This document shows positions 7,160 through 10,402 of a stretch of DNA of 10,402 bases, one piece after another. Position 1 is the first letter of the stretch; each line of letters starts with the position of its first letter. The stretch is from Pseudorhodoplanes sp. (GTDB lineage: Bacteria; Pseudomonadota; Alphaproteobacteria; Rhizobiales; Xanthobacteraceae). The stretch spans positions 1 to 10,402 of the forward strand of contig WBUW01000061.1 in NCBI GenBank assembly GCA_008933495.1, written 5' to 3'. The notes under the pieces are model-generated. The model saw only the letters and a program-made list of their open reading frames with translations, had not been told where the DNA came from and searched no databases. The position numbers and the translations under genes are program-made.

Positions 7160-7183
7160 GGCAGGCTCATCCGCAAGCCTGCC
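7160..7183. repeat. Perfect 8-bp stem in the rpiA-gph intergenic region
   Basis: GGCAGGCT (7160-7167) and AGCCTGCC (7176-7183) are exact inverted arms around an 8-base loop. It lies in the 207-base divergent gap, 112 bases upstream of rpiA and 73 bases upstream of gph. It could be a hairpin in the rpiA leader or a shared regulatory site. The rest of the gap shows no promoter I can defend. Confidence 0.35.
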
Positions 7184-7255
7184 CCCACGGCGGGCCCGGC
7201 ACCCGCGCCCGGATTCGGTACTTGCCCACATGCGCCGGCTTGGCTAGCCAGAGCC

Positions 7256-7936
7256 ATGCCCTTCCCGCTCGCAATATTCGATCTCGACGGTACGCTGATC
7301 GACACCGCGCCGGACCTTGTCGAGACCCTCAACATCGTCCTGGCGGCGGAAGACTTTGCGCCGGTCGCCCTCGAGGACGCCCGCAGCATGATTGGCGGCG
7401 GCGCCCGCGCCATGATTGCGCGCGCCCTTGAACTGCAACGCGCCGACGTTTCCGAGGCGCTGCGCGAACGCATGTTCGATGCCTTCATGCACCGCTATGC
7501 GGCCCATATTGCGGACCGCTCGCGCCCGTTCCCCGGACTGACGGAGGCGCTCGACCGGCTGGAGCACGACGGATTTCGCCTGGCGATCTGTACCAACAAG
7601 CTCGAATGGCTGTCGCGGCGCCTTCTGGACATGCTCGGCCTGAGCGAACGTTTTGCCGTCATCTGCGGCCAGGACACGTTCGGGGTCAAAAAGCCGGATC
7701 CCGCAGTCTTGCACGCGACCATCGCCGCGGCTGGAACGACCGCCGGCCGCGCCGTCATGATCGGTGATTCCGATACCGACATCCGCGCGGCGCGAGCCGC
7801 CGGCATTCCGGTGATCGCAGTCGATTTCGGCTATACCGAAATTCCGGTCGCCAACCTCGGGCCCGACCTTGTGATCAGCCATTTCAGCGCGCTGTACGAT
7901 GCCGTGAAAAGAATTAGCCGCGAACGTATCAACTGA
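7256..7936 (+). CDS. gph: Phosphoglycolate phosphatase (HAD superfamily)
   Basis: A cytoplasmic HAD phosphatase that hydrolyses 2-phosphoglycolate, formed in DNA repair or, in autotrophs, by Rubisco oxygenation. The 226 residues match the Gph family. The HAD motifs appear in order: motif I DLDGTLID with nucleophile D9 and D11, a helical cap about 17-85, motif II T113 (ICTNK), motif III lysine at 145-146 (GVKKPDP), and motif IV GDSDTD at 170-175. The start at 7256 gives the normal N-terminus MPFPLAIFDLDG; the upstream sequence lacks a clear ribosome site. It is divergent from rpiA, another sugar-phosphate enzyme. A different small-molecule HAD substrate cannot be excluded, since these phosphatases are hard to separate by motif alone. 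Confidence 0.9.
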   Translation: MPFPLAIFDLDGTLIDTAPDLVETLNIVLAAEDFAPVALEDARSMIGGGARAMIARALELQRADVSEALRERMFDAFMHRYAAHIADRSRPFPGLTEALDRLEHDGFRLAICTNKLEWLSRRLLDMLGLSERFAVICGQDTFGVKKPDPAVLHATIAAAGTTAGRAVMIGDSDTDIRAARAAGIPVIAVDFGYTEIPVANLGPDLVISHFSALYDAVKRISRERIN

Positions 7937-7955
7937 CGCAGATTTGGCCGGGTCG

Positions 7956-7972
7956 TTAACAGGAGTTTAACC
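7956..7972 (+). promoter_or_regulatory. CtrA-type binding site upstream of the chemoreceptor gene
   Basis: TTAACAGGAGTTTAACC reads TTAA, seven bases, TTAACC, and continues into CAT. This matches the alphaproteobacterial CtrA consensus (TTAA-N7-TTAA, with TTAACCAT as a known half-site). It lies 50 bases before the chemoreceptor ATG and 20 bases after the gph stop. A further TTAACC half-site is at 8001-8006. CtrA is the cell-cycle response regulator that commonly drives flagellar and chemotaxis genes. Binding itself is inferred. Confidence 0.7.
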
Positions 7973-8021
7973 ATAACGGGTCCAAATAGCGGACCTCCTC
8001 TTAACCTATTGCAGAAACGCC

Positions 8022-9800
8022 ATGCGCCTCGGACTTCTTGACCGTTCGGGTGGCAGTGCCAGCACCGTGGACGCTTTCACGGACCGCACGCCAGTCGCCC
8101 CGACCACTTCCGATCTCTCCCCCGCCGCCGACGATTACAGCAGCCGCATCAAGGCGATCGGCGAGACAATCGACCTGCTGGAAGCGGACCTGTCGGCGAT
8201 GATCCGCGACGTGCACCGCACCTCCGATGCGGTCCGCAACGGAATCCGGTCGTCGGCATCAGCCCTCGTTGCAATCCGCGAACACAGCGAAGCGCTCGCA
8301 ACCAAGACCATCGACGTCAAGGAAGACGCGGCGCAACTGGCCACGGCGACGGAAGAGTTTGCCAACTCGGCCAACGAGATTCTGCGGCAGGTGCGCGAAG
8401 CCGGCGACCTGACCAATGGCGCCACCGAGGCGGCCAAGGCGGCAAGCCTGTCCATCGACGGACTGAAATCGTCATCAGGCGAAATCGGCCAGGTCATCAA
8501 CCTGATCGCATCCATTGCCAAACAGACCAACCTGCTGGCGCTCAATGCCACGATCGAGGCCGCGCGCGCGGGCGAAGCCGGGCGCGGCTTTGCCGTGGTC
8601 GCCAACGAGGTCAAGGCGCTCTCCGGCCAGACCCAGAAGGCCACCGACGAAATCACCCGCAAGATCGAGCTGCTGCAGCACAATGCCGCCCAGTCGATCG
8701 ATGCGCTGGCCAATGTTGCCACGGCGATCGACGCGATCCGGCCGGTTTTCTCCGCCGTTGCCGCCTCGGTCGACCAGCAGCAATCCACCACCAACGAACT
8801 GGCGCACACCGCCGGCGAAACCTCGCAATTCATCGCCAGCGTCGCCGACGGCGCCAAGGACATTGCGGCGACGGCGGTCGCCGCAACGAGCCACAGCGAA
8901 GCGGTCGACCGCTCCGGCAAGGAAGCCGCCGACACCGCCGAGAAGCTGCGGACCCGCTTCGTCATGCTGCTGCGGCAGACCGAATTCGGCGATCGCCGTC
9001 GGCACGACCGTTTGCCGTGCGACCTCAAGGTCACGCTGCGACACGGCGCAACCGTGATTACCGGGCAGACCATGGACCTGTCCGAGGGCGGCCTTCTGGT
9101 GCGCGCAAATGGCACCGATCAGGTTGCTGTCGGCACCGACTTGGCCGCGGAGATCGAGTCAATCGGACCTAGCCGCGTTCGACTGGTCGGCCGCTCGCAT
9201 CTCGGCCTGCATCTTAAGGGAATCGAGATGGCGCCCGATGTTCACGCGGCGCTCCGCACCAGGCTGCAATCGATCCGCGAGGAGAACCGCGAATATATCG
9301 ATCACGCCATGCAGGCGGCTGCCCGCATCGCCGAGGCGATGGAGAAAGCCGTTTCGGATCGGCTCCTGAACCGCGAGGAACTGTTCGACAATCAGTACGT
9401 GCCGATCGAGGATACCAATCCGCAGCAATTCCGGACCCGGTTCCTCGACGCGCTCGAGCGCATCTTGCCACAGATTCAGGAACCGCTGCTGGCGTCGGAC
9501 AAGCAGATGTTTTTCTGCGTGGCGGTGGACCGCAACGGCTACCTGCCCGTCCACAACAAGATCTATTCGCATCCGCAACGGCCGGGCGACGTGACCTGGA
9601 ATACCGCCAATTGCCGCAACCGCCGCATTTTCGACGACCGCACCGGTCTCTGTTCGGCCCGCAACGTGCGGCCCTATCTGATCCAGAACTATCCGCGCGA
9701 CATGGGCGGCGGCGTCACGATCATCATGCGCGAAATCGCCGTCCCGATCCGGGTGCTAGGACAGCATTGGGGCGCATTCCGCTGCGCCTACCGTCTGTAG
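8022..9800 (+). CDS. Cytosolic methyl-accepting chemotaxis protein with PilZ domain and C-terminal sensor-like domain
   Basis: A 592-residue chemoreceptor without signal peptide or membrane segment, so probably cytoplasmic. The N-terminal 40 residues are Pro/Ser-rich and look disordered. Residues about 45-315 are the coiled-coil MCP signalling domain, with the hairpin tip IAKQTNLLALNATIEAARAG (165-184) followed by EAGRGFAVVANEVKALS that contacts CheA/CheW. A PilZ domain follows (about 322-415) with the c-di-GMP-binding motifs RRRHDR (325-330) and DLSEGG (352-357). After a helical linker, residues about 450-592 form a domain I recall at the C-terminus of other soluble alphaproteobacterial chemoreceptors (NGYLPVHNKIYS, NCRNRRIFDDRTG, RDMGGG, HWGAFR). 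It is probably a Cache/PAS-like sensor; C531 and C544 are notable. A CtrA-type site lies 50 bases upstream; the ribosome site is poor. The signalling and PilZ assignments are firm; the ligand is unknown. Confidence 0.93.
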   Translation: MRLGLLDRSGGSASTVDAFTDRTPVAPTTSDLSPAADDYSSRIKAIGETIDLLEADLSAMIRDVHRTSDAVRNGIRSSASALVAIREHSEALATKTIDVKEDAAQLATATEEFANSANEILRQVREAGDLTNGATEAAKAASLSIDGLKSSSGEIGQVINLIASIAKQTNLLALNATIEAARAGEAGRGFAVVANEVKALSGQTQKATDEITRKIELLQHNAAQSIDALANVATAIDAIRPVFSAVAASVDQQQSTTNELAHTAGETSQFIASVADGAKDIAATAVAATSHSEAVDRSGKEAADTAEKLRTRFVMLLRQTEFGDRRRHDRLPCDLKVTLRHGATVITGQTMDLSEGGLLVRANGTDQVAVGTDLAAEIESIGPSRVRLVGRSHLGLHLKGIEMAPDVHAALRTRLQSIREENREYIDHAMQAAARIAEAMEKAVSDRLLNREELFDNQYVPIEDTNPQQFRTRFLDALERILPQIQEPLLASDKQMFFCVAVDRNGYLPVHNKIYSHPQRPGDVTWNTANCRNRRIFDDRTGLCSARNVRPYLIQNYPRDMGGGVTIIMREIAVPIRVLGQHWGAFRCAYRL

Positions 9801-9848
9801 GCCCGAAAAAAGCCGCGTTAACCTTATTATTTCATTAAGTTGCGTGCG

Positions 9849-9864
9849 TACGTGCAGGCACGTA
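9849..9864. repeat. Short palindrome between the chemoreceptor and lipoprotein genes
   Basis: TACGTGC, AG, GCACGTA: seven-base exact arms (nine with one G-T pair) and a 2-base centre. The centre is too small for an RNA loop, so a DNA-binding site is more likely than a terminator. It lies 48 bases past the chemoreceptor stop and 66 bases before the lipoprotein ATG. A TTAACC half-site like those upstream of the chemoreceptor is just before it, at 9818-9823. Confidence 0.35.
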
Positions 9865-9885
9865 TGTTTTCGGCTGCGCTTGCGT

Positions 9886-9906
9886 GCCGGGCGGTCCCTG
9901 CCCGGC
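9886..9906 (+). other. Leader hairpin before the lipoprotein gene
   Basis: GCCGGGC and GCCCGGC are exact seven-base arms around a 7-base loop, ending 23 bases before the lipoprotein ATG and 13 before its ribosome site. It has no T-run, so it is probably not a terminator; it may structure the 5' leader. Confidence 0.35.
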
Positions 9907-9919
9907 GATACGAGCCGAT

Positions 9920-9925
9920 AGGAAG
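9920..9925 (+). promoter_or_regulatory. Ribosome binding site of the lipoprotein gene
   Basis: AGGAAG, 4 bases before the ATG at 9930. It places the start directly ahead of the lipoprotein signal peptide rather than at upstream in-frame starts from 9840. Confidence 0.75.
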
Positions 9926-9929
9926 TGAT

Positions 9930-10310
9930 ATGGGACGGATTGTTGCCATCTTGGCCTGCGGTCTTGCGGTCGCCGGATGCGCCTCCGGGTCGGATGCGTT
10001 GAAATCGGCGACCCCTACGCTCACGCTGCAATTCGAGTCCGAGCCGGCCGGAGCCGAAGTGAAGACTTCGGGCGGCCAGACCTGCAAGACGCCGTGCGCA
10101 CTCGCCGTGCCGGCGGCCGATCTCGTCGCGACCTATTCGCTCAAGGGCTATAAGCCGCAGACCGTACCGGTGAAGCTTGTTCCGCCCGACGACGTACGCG
10201 CCGACGGCGAAGCGGGTGCGGCGACCCCGGCCCCGCGTTTTAACCCAAGCCCGGTATTCGCCGAGCTCGAGGCCGCACCGCCGCCCCGGCGCCCGGCGGT
10301 GAATCCGTGA
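9930..10310 (+). CDS. Small PEGA-like lipoprotein
   Basis: A 126-residue predicted lipoprotein. The N-terminus MGRIVAILACGLAVAGC is a lipoprotein signal with lipobox VAGC, so C17 would be lipidated and become residue 1 of the mature protein. The next residues (Ala-Ser) do not include an inner-membrane-retaining Asp, so outer-membrane sorting is likely. Residues about 31-84 resemble a PEGA domain (TLQFESEPAGAEVKTSG, then CKTPC and YSLKGYKPQTVPVKL), a small beta module common in surface proteins. C52 and C56 could pair. The tail is Pro/Ala-rich and ends VNP at a stop in TGATG, where an ATG overlaps. The neighbouring frame stays open and has a similar Pro/Ala-rich composition, so the true C-terminus may lie further on if the reading frame shifts here. 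Function unknown. Confidence 0.85.
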   Translation: MGRIVAILACGLAVAGCASGSDALKSATPTLTLQFESEPAGAEVKTSGGQTCKTPCALAVPAADLVATYSLKGYKPQTVPVKLVPPDDVRADGEAGAATPAPRFNPSPVFAELEAAPPPRRPAVNP

Positions 10311-10402
10311 TGGCTCAGGGCGAGACCGCACCCGCGCCCGCCATGACGGCCCCGGCCCAGGGCCCCAAGATGAAAGCCGCCGAGCCGCCGGTCCCGCAAC
10401 GG
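10310..10402 (+). CDS. Partial open frame overlapping the lipoprotein stop (coupled gene or frameshifted tail)
   Basis: From the ATG in TGATG a frame stays open for 31 codons to the window edge, reading MAQGETAPAPAM and then more Ala/Pro/Lys-rich sequence. It has no ribosome site of its own, so it would depend on translational coupling to the lipoprotein. Alternatively it is the real tail of the lipoprotein, displaced by a one-base shift, since the composition matches and the same frame is already open for a few codons upstream of the ATG. It is too short to recognise, and open frames of this length arise by chance in GC-rich DNA. Confidence 0.3.
   Translation, partial: MAQGETAPAPAMTAPAQGPKMKAAEPPVPQR

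Noticed and set aside
7049..7231. N-terminal extension of rpiA
   Set aside because: The frame is open, but the added residues are low-complexity Arg/Gly/Ala and known RpiA proteins start close to the chosen ATG.
7049..7255. tRNA or small RNA in the divergent gap
   Set aside because: One stem is present, but no cloverleaf, T-arm or terminator could be traced on either strand.
8135..9115. A 326-codon minus-strand open frame inside the chemoreceptor gene
   Set aside because: Ser/Ala-rich mirror of the coiled-coil MCP domain, which is unambiguous on the plus strand.

Overview
The window is GC-rich and densely coded. Its gene content and order (rpiA, a DUF2059 protein, gor and a class II DAHP synthase in a row on one strand), a textbook CtrA-type site and a cytosolic PilZ-containing chemoreceptor all suggest an alphaproteobacterium, most likely in the Hyphomicrobiales (Bradyrhizobium/Xanthobacter side). 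The assignment rests on recalled family knowledge, not on a search.

Layout. The left part, up to about 7050, is read from the minus strand. In transcription order it holds rpiA (ribose-5-phosphate isomerase), a secreted DUF2059 protein, gor (glutathione reductase), a class II DAHP synthase (first step of the shikimate pathway), a secreted outer-membrane barrel with omptin-like catalytic residues, and a glutamine-dependent NAD+ synthetase cut off by the left edge. From about 7250 the plus strand takes over: a phosphoglycolate phosphatase (gph) divergent from rpiA, a soluble methyl-accepting chemotaxis protein combining an MCP signalling domain, a PilZ domain and a C-terminal sensor-like domain, and a small PEGA-type lipoprotein. 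A short open frame overlaps the lipoprotein stop and runs off the right edge. No RNA gene, mobile element or CRISPR array was seen, and no gene-free stretch exceeds about 210 bases.

How the parts fit. rpiA, gor and the DAHP synthase link pentose-phosphate flux, NADPH-driven redox balance and use of erythrose-4-phosphate, so a housekeeping operon is plausible. gph, divergent from rpiA, adds another sugar-phosphate enzyme. The most interesting parts are (i) the chemoreceptor, where an apparent CtrA box (cell-cycle control) sits upstream of a receptor with c-di-GMP-binding motifs, and (ii) the barrel protein, which keeps both Asp-x-Asp and Asp-x-His in omptin-like positions. Several unexplained palindromes lie in the intergenic gaps.
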